From assembly GCA_035624215.1 (NCBI GenBank), contig DASPRY010000120.1, forward strand, positions 10,060 through 74,059: a stretch of DNA of 64,000 nucleotides. Direction: 5' to 3'. The DNA is from JAFAGX01 sp035624215. Its GTDB lineage: Bacteria > Acidobacteriota > Terriglobia > Terriglobales > Acidobacteriaceae. The translations under genes were made by a program, and so were the position numbers. The notes below the pieces were generated by a model that saw only the letters and a list, made by a program, of their open reading frames with translations, made no database searches and was not told the DNA's origin. This document shows, in pieces, positions 28,664-36,899 of the stretch (positions within the stretch are counted from its first letter, which is position 1; the number at the start of each line of letters is the position of its first letter).

Positions 28664-29398
28664 CTACTTCGGAAGATCAAATTCTCCGCCGCGATCTTCG
28701 TTGGCTTTTTTGGTCGCGGATAGATCCAAATCAGAGAGCGGAATTTTTCTGGCGCGCTCCGCAGTCAGCACCCAAAGCGTCTGCCCGACGATGGCGTAGT
28801 TCTGTATCTCTTCGGTATGTTTGTCGCTAAAAATTAGTTGGGTGGGTTTTGACGAAACTGCGGAGGGCGCCGCTTGACGGGATTTTTGCATTTCCTGTTC
28901 GCGCTCGCGCAGGCTGGCAACTTCATCGTTCAGGCGATCAACTTCCGCTTGCAGCTCTTGATCGAGTTGGTTGTTTGGGGAGTAATTCTGAGCGGAGTAA
29001 TCGTATTGAGAATAGTACGGCTGGGAATAATAAGGCGTGTCATACCAGCCGACGTTGCCGTACAACCAGGGATATCCGTATCCGCCCCAGCCCCAAGGGT
29101 AACCTCCCCAGCCCCAACCCCATCCGGGATAGAAACCAGGACGCGGGTAGTGGCCGGGAAAGACTGGCCCGCGAGGATATCCATAGCCGGGATGGAATCC
29201 AGGGCGGGCGCCGATGAAACCTGAGGTGCGGACTCCGATGGCGGGGGCTCGCATGCCGCCTGCAGCGCCATGCGCCGCGAAACCTCCGCCGCCATGACCG
29301 CCGAAACCTCCACCGTGCCCGCCACCAGCGTGTTGCGCGTAGGCAGGCATAGCCAGAAGAGCCGCGCCCAATGCCGCAACCGCCAGCGAGCACCGCAT
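28664..29398 (-). CDS. exported Gly/His/Tyr-rich protein with coiled coil
   Basis: A 244-residue exported protein of unknown function. It has a signal peptide ending in AMPAYAQ, then a Gly/His-rich segment (about residues 23-60), a Pro/Gly/Trp/Tyr-rich low-complexity stretch (60-125), and a coiled coil (LDQELQAEVDRLNDEVASLR, about 145-175). The conserved C-terminal part contains QLIFSDKHTEEIQNYAIVGQ, LWVLTAERARKIPLSDLDL. Similar C-terminal modules follow Gly-rich regions in other acidobacterial exported proteins. The ATG at 29398 begins the signal peptide; the upstream in-frame start would add an unlikely 13 residues. It lies just upstream of dnaE on the same strand. Confidence 0.65.
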   Translation of the reverse strand: MRCSLAVAALGAALLAMPAYAQHAGGGHGGGFGGHGGGGFAAHGAAGGMRAPAIGVRTSGFIGARPGFHPGYGYPRGPVFPGHYPRPGFYPGWGWGWGGYPWGWGGYGYPWLYGNVGWYDTPYYSQPYYSQYDYSAQNYSPNNQLDQELQAEVDRLNDEVASLREREQEMQKSRQAAPSAVSSKPTQLIFSDKHTEEIQNYAIVGQTLWVLTAERARKIPLSDLDLSATKKANEDRGGEFDLPK

Positions 29399-29465
29399 AG
29401 CAATATTATAGACCCGAGTCTGGCCCGCGATTGTCAATTCTCGCGGCTGCCGGTAAGTGCCTCAG

Positions 29466-29592
29466 TTTGAATTTCTCACCCTTATTATCGAGACCACACG
29501 GGACCTGTACTTCCACGCGAGGTTCGTCGCCCCGCTGGCGAAAGCGCAGGGCTTCGCAATGACGCCTCAATACCAAGGGCGAAAAATTCAAA
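29466..29592. repeat. 127-bp palindromic repeat element
   Basis: The left end TTTGAATTTCTCACCCTTAT and the reverse complement of the right end TTTGAATTTTTCGCCCTTGG match at about 22 of 27 positions, forming terminal inverted repeats. The right half, read in reverse complement, is related to sequence at 35500-35560 (TTTGGATTTTTCACCCTTAG, then GAGGCGTCATT). No ORF is inside; a MITE- or REP-like element is the likeliest explanation. Confidence 0.55.
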
Positions 29593-29618
29593 CTGGGCCA
29601 CTACTCCTGAACTGCTTC

Positions 29619-31139
29619 CTATCGCTTCTTCTTGCTCTTCAACTTCCTGACGGGCGGCTTGGAAGCTTTCTGCGAATGCGTGTGCTTCTCTGGCTTTCGT
29701 TTGGGAGGAGTTGCGGGCTTTTTGGTTTCGGGCACGGGTTCGGCTTTGGGGGCGATCGGCGGGGCCGGAGGAGCAACCTCGGGCTGACCCTTTCTTTTGC
29801 CGGCTGGAGCGGCGGCTGCTTTGGCCGCGCGTCCACGCTTGACCGGGGGTGGTGGCGGAGGCGGAGGCGGAGCCAGCGGTTTCAAGAATTTCAAAATCTC
29901 GGTGCGGGATCGCATTTTGCCGTCCAGCAGCAGCATGAAAACGTCGTGCGCGATCTTCGGATACTCCGGAAGTTGCGCGGTGATGTGCAGCTCCGTCATC
30001 TCAGGCAATGGAATCTTCTGCTGGACCTGGCGCCATTTAGTGAAGAAGTTCTTGATTTTTTGCGCGACGGCCTGCTGGCGCGCAGTCACCGATAAGAACA
30101 AGACCATCTCAGGACGCGCTTCGGAAAGCAGCTTCCAGGTGCGGGAAGGCGTGGCAGCTTCCTTGCCAGTCAGTCTCTTGGCAAGATCTTTGGCGTTGTC
30201 CTCGAGGTCCTTCCATGCGGCGACCAGGTCTTTGCGGGGAATCAATTTGCGCATGTCGGCGATGTCTTTATCGCCAAGGCGCGAGGTAAGGAAGTAAAGA
30301 ACCGCTGGAGCGGGATCGGGGGAGTATCCCAGCTCGTTCATTTGTTGCCGAGTTTTTAGCAACTGAGCCAGGCTGACGGTGTCTACTTTGGCGGAGCTCC
30401 AGCGCGGATTCAGCACCTTCAGCCAGTCTTCCTTTTCGAGCGAGCGCAGAATATGGAGGGGATCATCTTCGTAGGCAATCTGCTCGATCTCCTGCCCGAT
30501 AGCGCTGTCGCTGATGTACTCGATGTAGTTGTTTTCTTTGGCGGACTGGTAGCGTGATTGCGTGCGTTCTTCCAGCGGCCAGTGAAAACGCGCGGCGAAG
30601 CGGGTGGCGCGGATCAAGCGCGAGGGATCCTCCACAAAGGCGTAGTTGTGCAGCACGCGGATGAGTTTGGCTTCGATATCGGCCGCGCCGTTGAAGGGAT
30701 CCATCAGCAGACCGCGCGAGCCCGGATTCAAGGACAGGGCCATAGCGTTGATGGTGAAGTCACGGCGACGCAGATCCTCGATGATGGTGGCGGGAGTGAT
30801 GATCGGGGGCTTGCCGACTTTCTCGTAGCGCTCGGTTCGGGCGGCGCTGATTTCAGCCCGCACGTTGCCGGGCAGCACCAGGTACAGGGTTCGGGTGTCG
30901 TCGTCGATACCGGAGACGACGGTGCCGGCACGTTCCAGTTCTTTTTGCAGCCTGAGAGGATTGCCCTGGACGGTGAAATCGAGATCGCGGATGGAAAATC
31001 CGCTGATAATGTCGCGCACCGCGCCGCCGGTCAGGTAGATGTTCATGCCGGCATTGCGGGAGATGTCCTGGACCAGGGTGACGCCGCGTAACTGATCAGG
31101 CGTCAGCCTGATTTCCATAGTGTAGATGTAGTCAGCCAT
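29619..31139 (-). CDS. class II tRNA nucleotidyltransferase/poly(A) polymerase family protein with basic tail
   Basis: A 506-residue nucleotidyltransferase. The catalytic head has YLTGGAVRDIISGFSIRDLD with the G-G-A-V-R-D loop and the D-x-D metal site, LRRRDFTINAMALSL, LLMDPFNGAADI, and the RNA-binding neck motif EDPSRLIRATRFAARF. No HD phosphohydrolase motif is visible. The last 85 residues are a Pro/Ala/Lys-rich basic tail. It adds either CCA to tRNAs or poly(A) to RNA; sequence alone does not decide which. The window's tRNA lacks encoded CCA, so a CCA-adding enzyme is needed in this cell. The ATG at 31139 begins the conserved part. Confidence 0.8.
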   Translation of the reverse strand: MADYIYTMEIRLTPDQLRGVTLVQDISRNAGMNIYLTGGAVRDIISGFSIRDLDFTVQGNPLRLQKELERAGTVVSGIDDDTRTLYLVLPGNVRAEISAARTERYEKVGKPPIITPATIIEDLRRRDFTINAMALSLNPGSRGLLMDPFNGAADIEAKLIRVLHNYAFVEDPSRLIRATRFAARFHWPLEERTQSRYQSAKENNYIEYISDSAIGQEIEQIAYEDDPLHILRSLEKEDWLKVLNPRWSSAKVDTVSLAQLLKTRQQMNELGYSPDPAPAVLYFLTSRLGDKDIADMRKLIPRKDLVAAWKDLEDNAKDLAKRLTGKEAATPSRTWKLLSEARPEMVLFLSVTARQQAVAQKIKNFFTKWRQVQQKIPLPEMTELHITAQLPEYPKIAHDVFMLLLDGKMRSRTEILKFLKPLAPPPPPPPPPVKRGRAAKAAAAPAGKRKGQPEVAPPAPPIAPKAEPVPETKKPATPPKRKPEKHTHSQKASKPPVRKLKSKKKR

Positions 31140-31431
31140 GCCTTGCTCAGAGCTGAAGGGCGGCCATGGGGCGGCGGAGCCTGGCGCGGGCCAAGATTTC
31201 CACAGGCCATGCCGCAAGCCGTCCGAAGCTCCGGGCAGCCTCCTCGTAAACTACTCTGCACAATAGACTTATATTCGTTAAGATGGGGTTCGGCAAACTA
31301 CAGAAAATACCACACCATTGACAATTTGGCTACTGAGAATGCGATGACTCGCGATGTTCGCGAGAAAAATGTGAGAATCTGGTGGAGCGAAAAGCCCGGA
31401 CGCCTTCACTGCCGCGGGTTTTCCCAGCAGC

Positions 31432-31911
31432 ATGCCTTCGACCCATAAGAAAGTGGTAGTCCGCAAGCTGGACCGTGATTCGGTGAACGGTTATCTTGCC
31501 CCGGCCAATTTTGTCCGCGAAGGCAAGCTGGAATTACTGAATACTGCGGGCAATGTGGTGGCCATCGATCTACGCGAGATTAAAGTGGTGTACTTTGTGC
31601 GGGAGTTTGGCGAAACCGAATCGCTGAGCCGCAAGACGTTCACCACGCGTCCGCGCACCGAAGGTCTGTGGGTACGGCTGAAGTTCAAAGACAACGAGAC
31701 GATTGAAGGGCTGATGGCCAACGATCTTTCGTCGAATCTGGCAGAGGGATTTCTGATCAACCCGCCCGATCTGCGGTCGAACACGCAGCGCATGTTTGTG
31801 CCCAGGAGCGCGCTGGAATCGATGACGGTACTGGCGGTGATTGGCGCGAGCCGCCGGCGCCGGCGCGGGATGGCGGCCGACACGAGACAGGTGCCGATGT
31901 TTGGGGAATGA
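31432..31911 (+). CDS. conserved acidobacterial protein (DUF6982-like)
   Basis: A 159-residue soluble protein. It contains KKVVVRKLDRDSVNGYLAP, LELLNTAGNVVAIDLREIKV, YFVREFG, RPRTEGLWVRLKFKDNETIE and NTQRMFVPRSALESMTVLAV, the pattern of a family I recall as DUF6982, common in Acidobacteria and often beside PilZ genes. It looks like a small beta-barrel regulatory or effector-binding module, but no function is known. It ends in a basic segment (SRRRRRGM). The ribosome site before 31432 is weak. The 292-bp upstream gap holds a 7-bp hairpin (CTCGCGA/TCGCGAG) at 31348-31364 and a TTGACA at 31318. Confidence 0.65.
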   Translation: MPSTHKKVVVRKLDRDSVNGYLAPANFVREGKLELLNTAGNVVAIDLREIKVVYFVREFGETESLSRKTFTTRPRTEGLWVRLKFKDNETIEGLMANDLSSNLAEGFLINPPDLRSNTQRMFVPRSALESMTVLAVIGASRRRRRGMAADTRQVPMFGE

Positions 31912-32050
31912 GGCGGCCGAATATTCGGGGTGATCGGGCCGGTCCTTGACAGTGCAGTGGTGAGCCTTGACCCTCGTACGATCCTTCACGAGCTGAAGCT
32001 CGTTCAAGATGACATTCGAGAGATTGATAGATCGCTTTACTCAGGCCGCT

Positions 32051-32133
32051 CTCATCCTGAGAAAAGCGAAGGATCTATGCATCAAAAGGTCAAATGCATA
32101 GATCCTTCGTGGCCTGAAGTCGACTCAGGATGA
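32051..32133. repeat. 83-bp nested palindrome (REP/MITE-like)
   Basis: The outer arms TCATCCTGAG (32052-32061) and CTCAGGATGA (32124-32133) are perfect complements. The inner arms CGAAGGATCTATGCAT (32067-32082) and ATGCATAGATCCTTCG (32094-32109) are a perfect 16-bp inverted repeat. The element sits between convergent genes, so it may also act as a terminator. Confidence 0.65.
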
Positions 32134-32150
32134 CAAGGCGAAACTTTGCG

Positions 32151-32495
32151 CTACGCGGCGCGAGCGGTTGCGGCTGTCACTGGACGATAGCCGCACTCCC
32201 CGGCTTTCTTCATCGCCGACATGGCCTCCTGCTGGGTAAGCAAGGGGGTGGTATGGACGGACTTGCAAGCACCTCCACCGGCAAATGCGATAGCAATGGC
32301 GGCTGCGCTGACATTGTCCGGCATCTCGGTGATGGCCACGACGTCGTAATCTCCGAATGCAAACCAGCCGGCTACTACTTTTCCGCCGAGCTTCTCAATA
32401 GCTGAGCGCACCACTTCCAAACGGTCCTGCGGGTGTGCGATCAGCGCTTGCCAACCTTCGCTCGTATATGCGACTTGATGCAAGAAACTTGGCAT
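32151..32495 (-). CDS. GYD domain-containing protein
   Basis: A 114-residue protein of the GYD family (PF08734), a ferredoxin-like dimeric alpha/beta fold named for Gly-Tyr-Asp, seen here as WFAFGDYDVVAITEMPDN. Other family features are YTSEGWQALIAHPQDRLE at the N-terminus and the helix VSAAAIAIAFAGGG. Molecular function is unknown; relatives occur as stress or stand-alone genes. It is transcribed alone, with the palindromic element just beyond its stop and lpxD divergent 116 bp away. Confidence 0.8.
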   Translation of the reverse strand: MPSFLHQVAYTSEGWQALIAHPQDRLEVVRSAIEKLGGKVVAGWFAFGDYDVVAITEMPDNVSAAAIAIAFAGGGACKSVHTTPLLTQQEAMSAMKKAGECGYRPVTAATARAA

Positions 32496-32611
32496 AGTGC
32501 CCTCCTCAAATTTTGCTTGTGCGGCGAATCATCCCACTGGGGCTGATACAAGTCAAGCGAAGTTGCCGGTGTCCTTTACAATCAGCTCGGACTATTCCTG
32601 GGAAAACAATT

Positions 32612-33607
32612 ATGAAACTCGCCGACATTGCTTCCGCCCTGAATGCACGCCTGGAGAATGGCTCGCCGGAAACCGAGATCAGCAGTGTTGCCGGAATTGA
32701 ACAGGCCGGCCCGGGGCATGTCACCTTCATAGCCAATCCGAAATATGCGGCCACAGCAAAGAGCACGAAGGCTTCCGCGGTGATTGTGACGGAAGACTTC
32801 CCTGCTGTTGGAACAGCGATGTTGCGCAGCAAGAATCCATACCTGGCTTTCGCGCGCTGCCTGGAGTTGTTCTATGAGCCGCCCCGCTACGCGCCCGGTG
32901 TGCATCCGACGGCGGTGATCCATGCTTCCGCCAGAATTGGCGCGAAGGCGCATGTTGGACCTTATGTGGTGGTCGAGGAAGGCGCGCAAATTGGCGCGAA
33001 TGCGGTGTTGCTGGCGCATGTGGTGATCTATCGCGGTGCGCAGATTGGAGACAACTTTCTTGCGCACGCGCACGCGGTGGTGCGCGAGTATTGCCGCGTG
33101 GGAAATAATGTGATTCTGCAAAATGGCGCGGTCGTCGGGGCGGATGGATTCGGATTTGCTAAAGATGATGCGGGCAAGTGGCACAAAATTGTGCAATCCG
33201 GGCCGGCGGTGATTGAGAACGACGTGGAAGTGCAGGCCAATGCCTGCGTAGACCGCGCCAGTGTAGGAGAGACCCGCGTCGGGCGTGGGACGAAGATCGA
33301 TAATTTGGTTCAGGTGGGACACAGCTCGTCGGTGGGCGAAGACACTTTGCTTTGCGCCCAAGTGGGACTGGCGGGATCAACCCAAGTGGGGGACCGCGTG
33401 ATTCTGGCGGGTCAGGTGGGCGTGGCGGGACATTGCAAAATCGGCGATGGCGCTATTGCCACGGCACAGAGCGGAATTCCCAACGACGTTGCCGCGGGCA
33501 CGACGGTGAGCGGGTATCCCGCGATCGACAACAAGCTGTGGTTGAAGTGCTCGGCGGTGTTCAAGAAGCTGCCGGAGATTGCGAGGGCGGTGAGGGAGAA
33601 AGATTAA
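32612..33607 (+). CDS. lpxD: UDP-3-O-(3-hydroxyacyl)glucosamine N-acyltransferase
   Basis: A 331-residue enzyme that adds the N-linked 3-hydroxyacyl chain in lipid A synthesis, using acyl-ACP in the cytoplasm. The N-terminal uridine-binding domain has ISSVAGIEQAGPGHVTFIAN. Then comes a left-handed beta-helix of hexapeptide repeats (ASARIGAKAHVGPYVVVEEG, AQIGDNFLAHAHAVV), the catalytic-region His in VQVGHSSSVGEDTLLCAQVG, and a C-terminal helix (WLKCSAVFKKLPEIARAV). It indicates a Gram-negative outer membrane. The ATG at 32612 starts the conserved MKLADIASAL; the frame extending to 32513 is not supported. It is not next to lpxA or fabZ here. Confidence 0.93.
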   Translation: MKLADIASALNARLENGSPETEISSVAGIEQAGPGHVTFIANPKYAATAKSTKASAVIVTEDFPAVGTAMLRSKNPYLAFARCLELFYEPPRYAPGVHPTAVIHASARIGAKAHVGPYVVVEEGAQIGANAVLLAHVVIYRGAQIGDNFLAHAHAVVREYCRVGNNVILQNGAVVGADGFGFAKDDAGKWHKIVQSGPAVIENDVEVQANACVDRASVGETRVGRGTKIDNLVQVGHSSSVGEDTLLCAQVGLAGSTQVGDRVILAGQVGVAGHCKIGDGAIATAQSGIPNDVAAGTTVSGYPAIDNKLWLKCSAVFKKLPEIARAVREKD

Positions 33608-33767
33608 GCTTCGCCTTCGCGCATTCATTGGCGTCCTGAGATGCCGTGTCATCCCGATGCGCCATAGGTGCGAGGGATCTTACGAGACACGCCGTCAGCC
33701 CGGAGGCTTGCGAGAGCGCAGTCCCGTTTACGCTATTTATGCTTCCAGCTCCTGTAAGATTCCTGAC

Positions 33768-35420
33768 CTACTCCAGACCCAGCTCCTTCCACTTTTTATC
33801 GACCAGAACTTTGGTCTTTTCGTCCATGAGGATTTCGTCGGGCCAGGGGCGAGTGAAGCCCTCGGCTGGCCATTTGCGGGTGGCATCGATCCCCATTTTG
33901 GAGCCGTAGTTCGGCAGACGCGAGGCGTGGTCGAGGGAATCTACGGGACCGAGAGTGAACTGGATGTCGCGTTCGGGATCGATGTGATTGAGGGCTTTGA
34001 GCGTGACCTCGGCGATGTCCTGAACGTTTACATCTTCATCTACTACAACGATGCATTTTGTGAACATGGCCTGACCAAGCGACCAGATGGCGTTCATCAC
34101 CTTGCGGGCCTGACCGGGATAGGACTTCCTGATCGAGACAAGCATCAGGTTGTGGAAGACGCCTTCGACCGGAAGATTGATGTCGACGAGTTCAGGGATT
34201 GTGAGACGCATGAGCGGGAGGAAAATGCGCTCGACAGCTTTGCCCATCCAGCCATCCTCCATGGGAGGCTTGCCTACGATCGTGGTGGAGTAGATCGGGT
34301 CTTTGCGATGAGTAATGCAACGGAGGTGGAAGACGGGATAAAGATCCTCGAGCGAATAGAAACCAGTGTGATCGCCGAACGGGCCCTCGGAACGAAGTTC
34401 GTCGAGGTGAACGTGCCCCTCAAGGACGATTTCGGAAGTCGCCGGAACTTCCAGATCGACCGTTTCACATTTGACCAGTTCGACCGGCTTCTGGCGCAGG
34501 AATCCGGCGATCAGATATTCCTCGACATCGGGGGGTGCGGGGACGATAGAAGAGAAGGTGATGGCAGGGTCAGTGCCGATGGCGACCGCGACTTCCATCC
34601 TGCCGGAGGGAAGCTTTTGGTCGGGAACCTGGGATGCGCCGGAAGTGCGGGCCATGATATCGACGGCGGCGCGGCCAGCATTATTGAACTGGCGAGCTTC
34701 GCTCGCCCGGACAGCCGAAGGCGGCTGTCCCCACGTGGACTGTGCGGCGGCGCGTCGCAACATGTCGCGATAGTGCTCGGCGCCGATTTTTTGCCGCTGC
34801 CAGTGCATGCCGGTGCTGCGCGCATCGTAAACCTGCATGCGGTAGCAGCCCACGTTGCGTTTGCCGGTATTCGGATCACGGGTGATCACGCAGGGCAAGG
34901 TAATGAAACGGCCAGCATCTTCGGGCCAGCACTGGAGAATGGGGAAATCAAGCAAGGAGAAATTGTCACGTTGGATGACTTCCTTGCAAGGGCCGCTGGA
35001 AACGGTCTTGGGAAAGAATTTGCCCATCTCGGCAAGCATGGGCAGCATTTTCACCTTATCGAGAAAACCTTGAGGTGATTTCACATCCATAAAGGCGCGA
35101 ATGCGTTCGGCGACTTGGTCGAGGGAATCAACCTCTAAAGCGAGATTCATGCGGCGGGGCGAGCCGAACTGGTTGATCAGGACCTGGGAGCCGGGATAGC
35201 CCTTGACATTTTGGAAAAGGAGAGCGGGACCGCCCGGCCGGACAGCCCCTTCGACTGCGCTCAGGGCAGGCTTGAGCGGCTGTCCCCACGAAGACATCTT
35301 GCTGACGCGATCGGTGATTTCGGTGATTTCGAGGATGGGATCAACTTCGGTGCGAATCTTCTTAATTTCACCGGCGCGGTCGAGAGCGGCGATCCACGCC
35401 CGCAGGTCGTCGTAAGCCAA
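33768..35420 (-). CDS. ubiD: UbiD family decarboxylase with repeat-derived in-frame insertions
   Basis: A 550-residue prenylated-FMN-dependent (de)carboxylase of the UbiD family, which decarboxylates 4-hydroxybenzoate-type or other unsaturated acids, often in quinone synthesis. Family features are YDDLRAWIAALDRAGE, QCWPEDAGRFITLPCVITRD, GKRNVGCYRMQVYD, AIGTDPAITFSSIVPAP, EGPFGDHTGFYSLEDLYPVF and a C-terminal KWKELGLE. Two stretches not expected in the family, about residues 45-65 and 215-235, coincide with palindromic repeats in the DNA. The TTG at 35420 is chosen as start: GGAGG lies three bases before it, homology begins there, and the longer frame upstream runs into an intergenic repeat. 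Confidence 0.88.
   Translation of the reverse strand: MAYDDLRAWIAALDRAGEIKKIRTEVDPILEITEITDRVSKMSSWGQPLKPALSAVEGAVRPGGPALLFQNVKGYPGSQVLINQFGSPRRMNLALEVDSLDQVAERIRAFMDVKSPQGFLDKVKMLPMLAEMGKFFPKTVSSGPCKEVIQRDNFSLLDFPILQCWPEDAGRFITLPCVITRDPNTGKRNVGCYRMQVYDARSTGMHWQRQKIGAEHYRDMLRRAAAQSTWGQPPSAVRASEARQFNNAGRAAVDIMARTSGASQVPDQKLPSGRMEVAVAIGTDPAITFSSIVPAPPDVEEYLIAGFLRQKPVELVKCETVDLEVPATSEIVLEGHVHLDELRSEGPFGDHTGFYSLEDLYPVFHLRCITHRKDPIYSTTIVGKPPMEDGWMGKAVERIFLPLMRLTIPELVDINLPVEGVFHNLMLVSIRKSYPGQARKVMNAIWSLGQAMFTKCIVVVDEDVNVQDIAEVTLKALNHIDPERDIQFTLGPVDSLDHASRLPNYGSKMGIDATRKWPAEGFTRPWPDEILMDEKTKVLVDKKWKELGLE
34691..34730. repeat. palindromic repeats inserted in ubiD (second site)
   Basis: GGCGAGC-TTC-GCTCGCC (34691-34707) followed by GGACAGCC ... 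GGCTGTCC (34709-34730) then CCACG. The same GGACAGCC/GGCTGTCCCCACG arms occur at the first site in the same gene. Confidence 0.6.
35240..35285. repeat. palindromic repeat inserted in ubiD (first site)
   Basis: Arms GGACAGCC (35240-35247) and GGCTGTCC (35278-35285) flank TTCGACTGCGCTCAGGGCAG, a motif common as a dispersed repeat in environmental genomes. Read in frame it encodes LKPALSAVEG. Confidence 0.6.
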
Positions 35421-35499
35421 GAGTCCTCCGAGGAAGTAAGGATTATAGAGCGTTTGGCATGGGCGGCACACAGAGGACGTTCGGCGGGAGTGTCTCACC

Positions 35500-35570
35500 T
35501 TTGGATTTTTCACCCTTAGTATCGAGGCGTCATTCCTCGCCCCGCTGGTGAGTACGCGGGGCCTCGGGAT
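35500..35570. repeat. partial copy of the 29466-29592 repeat element
   Basis: TTTGGATTTTTCACCCTTAG then TATCGAGGCGTCATT matches one arm of the element at 29466-29592, followed by CCCCGCTGGTGAGTACGCGGGG, itself a small hairpin. It lies in the 260-bp gap 35421-35680, which has no supported gene. Confidence 0.5.
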
Positions 35571-35680
35571 GAGGACCGCGTATAGGAGAAGGTCCCGCCA
35601 GGCAATCCTCATTGCTGCTCTCGACGAATTTGGGTGTAATGCCTATTATTGGAGTCCACATCTTCCTGTGAGGGCGTGAA

Positions 35681-35926
35681 ATGGCTGAACCAACCTATGA
35701 AGAGTTAAAAGCGCGACTGGCGGAACTGGAAAAACAGCAAGGTCAGCGCCGTACGGGTGCACTGGAATTTCGCGTCGGGGAAAAGGGCGGGGTCAGTGTG
35801 TACGGGTTGGGGCGTTTTCCCGTAACTTTGTATTACGAACAGTGGACCCGGCTGCTCGACGCCGCGGACAACCTCCGTCAGTTTCTTGAGGAGAATAAGT
35901 CCAAGCTCAAGCTCAAGGGCCAGTGA
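35681..35926 (+). CDS. small conserved hypothetical protein
   Basis: An 81-residue protein. It has an N-terminal coiled coil (TYEELKARLAELEKQQGQ) followed by a beta-rich part (LEFRVGEKGGVSVYGLGRFP, VTLYYEQWTRLLD) and a charged tail. I know similar small proteins in many bacteria, but no function is established. It is five bases upstream of the next gene and probably forms a two-gene operon with it. Confidence 0.65.
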   Translation: MAEPTYEELKARLAELEKQQGQRRTGALEFRVGEKGGVSVYGLGRFPVTLYYEQWTRLLDAADNLRQFLEENKSKLKLKGQ

Positions 35927-35930
35927 CGGG

Positions 35931-36281
35931 GTGGAAGCGAGGGAGCAGCAGTACCTGTATCTGACCACCCAGGGACGAAAAAGCGGGCTGTCTCGGGAAA
36001 TCGAAATCTGGTTCACCAGCCGCGATGGACGTTATTATGTGATCGCGGAGTATGCGAGCTCGCACTGGGTGCAAAACCTACAGGCCGACGCCAGGGTTCA
36101 TGTGCGGGTTGGAGGAAAAAGCTTTGACGGCATGGCCCGCCTGATTGTTCCGCAAAGCGAGCCGGAACTCCATCGCGCCGTGCAGGAACTTTCGCGAAAG
36201 AAATACGGTTGGGGGGAGGGGCTGGTGATCGAGTTGGCGCCGGGACGGCTGCTAGCTCCTATTTCAAACCTGCGGCCTTAA
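35931..36281 (+). CDS. nitroreductase family deazaflavin-dependent oxidoreductase (DUF385-like)
   Basis: A protein of about 116 residues with a split-barrel fold of the F420/DUF385 type: YLYLTTQGRKSGLSREIEIW, YYVIAEYASSHWVQNLQADA and VHVRVGGKSFDGMARLI are the family signatures (the T-x-G-R-K-S-G motif contacts the deazaflavin phosphate). It may reduce or bind F420, FMN or heme-type ligands; the substrate is unknown. The GTG at 35931 is taken as start, right after the stop of the preceding gene; a TTG at 35886 inside the preceding gene is less likely. A strong hairpin terminator follows. Confidence 0.7.
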   Translation: MEAREQQYLYLTTQGRKSGLSREIEIWFTSRDGRYYVIAEYASSHWVQNLQADARVHVRVGGKSFDGMARLIVPQSEPELHRAVQELSRKKYGWGEGLVIELAPGRLLAPISNLRP

Positions 36282-36288
36282 ACACCAA

Positions 36289-36318
36289 GAACCGGAGCAG
36301 CGGTTACTGCTCCGGTTC
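36289..36318. terminator. 12-bp hairpin terminator between convergent genes
   Basis: Perfect GAACCGGAGCAG/CTGCTCCGGTTC stem with a CGGTTA loop; TTCTTGG follows on the minus strand. It can serve both the 35931 gene and the convergent 36337 gene. Confidence 0.65.
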
Positions 36319-36336
36319 GGCACTTCGTCATCTCAC

Positions 36337-36660
36337 TTACGCCGCCAGGGCGTTGACGAAATGCTCACACAGAGTGGTTTCCACGTTGTAGAGCTTCCAG
36401 GTGATCGGGGTGGTCAGATAAGGTCTGACGATGTCCTCGACTTTGGGGAACACTTCCTTTTCATAGCGCTCCGCATCGCGCTTTTCCATCCATAGGGTGA
36501 TGTGTACGGCTTTCTCATTCTTGGCCTCCGGGAACAGAGGAAGGATGTCAAGGAAGCCGGCTTGTTTCTTGAGGATCGGCAGAACTTCATCTTTCATCTT
36601 CTTGATGAACTCGTCCTTTTTTTCAGACCTGGGAACAAATTCCACAATACGCGCAAACAT
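36337..36660 (-). CDS. antibiotic biosynthesis monooxygenase-like (ABM fold) small protein
   Basis: A 107-residue protein with the dimeric alpha/beta-barrel pattern of ABM-type proteins: ARIVEFVPRSEKKDEFIKKM, then KKQAGFLDILPLFPEAKNEK and HITLWMEKRDAERYEKEVFP. Members of this fold act as small monooxygenases, heme degraders or unknown stress proteins; no catalytic residue can be assigned here. The ATG at 36660 follows a clear GAGGAGG site. The 239-bp region between it and the divergent esterase contains no further gene I can support. Confidence 0.7.
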   Translation of the reverse strand: MFARIVEFVPRSEKKDEFIKKMKDEVLPILKKQAGFLDILPLFPEAKNEKAVHITLWMEKRDAERYEKEVFPKVEDIVRPYLTTPITWKLYNVETTLCEHFVNALAA

Positions 36661-36899
36661 GGGGAGTCCTCCTCTCAAATTGTTTGGTCATTTGGGCCGG
36701 GGGTTGAGGCTCGGAAGGCGCCGCTGCCGGGCGTAGGAAGCCGAGCCAATTTCAAAGTCCTAAAAACCATATGCTCGGGCGAAGGCAATGTCAGTGACGG
36801 TTGACTGCCGAGGCTGTGACAGGGCTTGAGAGATGCGGTTGGTGGGAAATCGAACCGTGGGAATGACAGTGAAATCAGCTTCACGTTTAGACTGTGTTT

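Noticed and set aside
35421..35612. 64-residue N-terminal extension of UbiD
   Set aside because: Runs through the intergenic repeat at 35500, and the TTG at 35420 has GGAGG and begins the homology.
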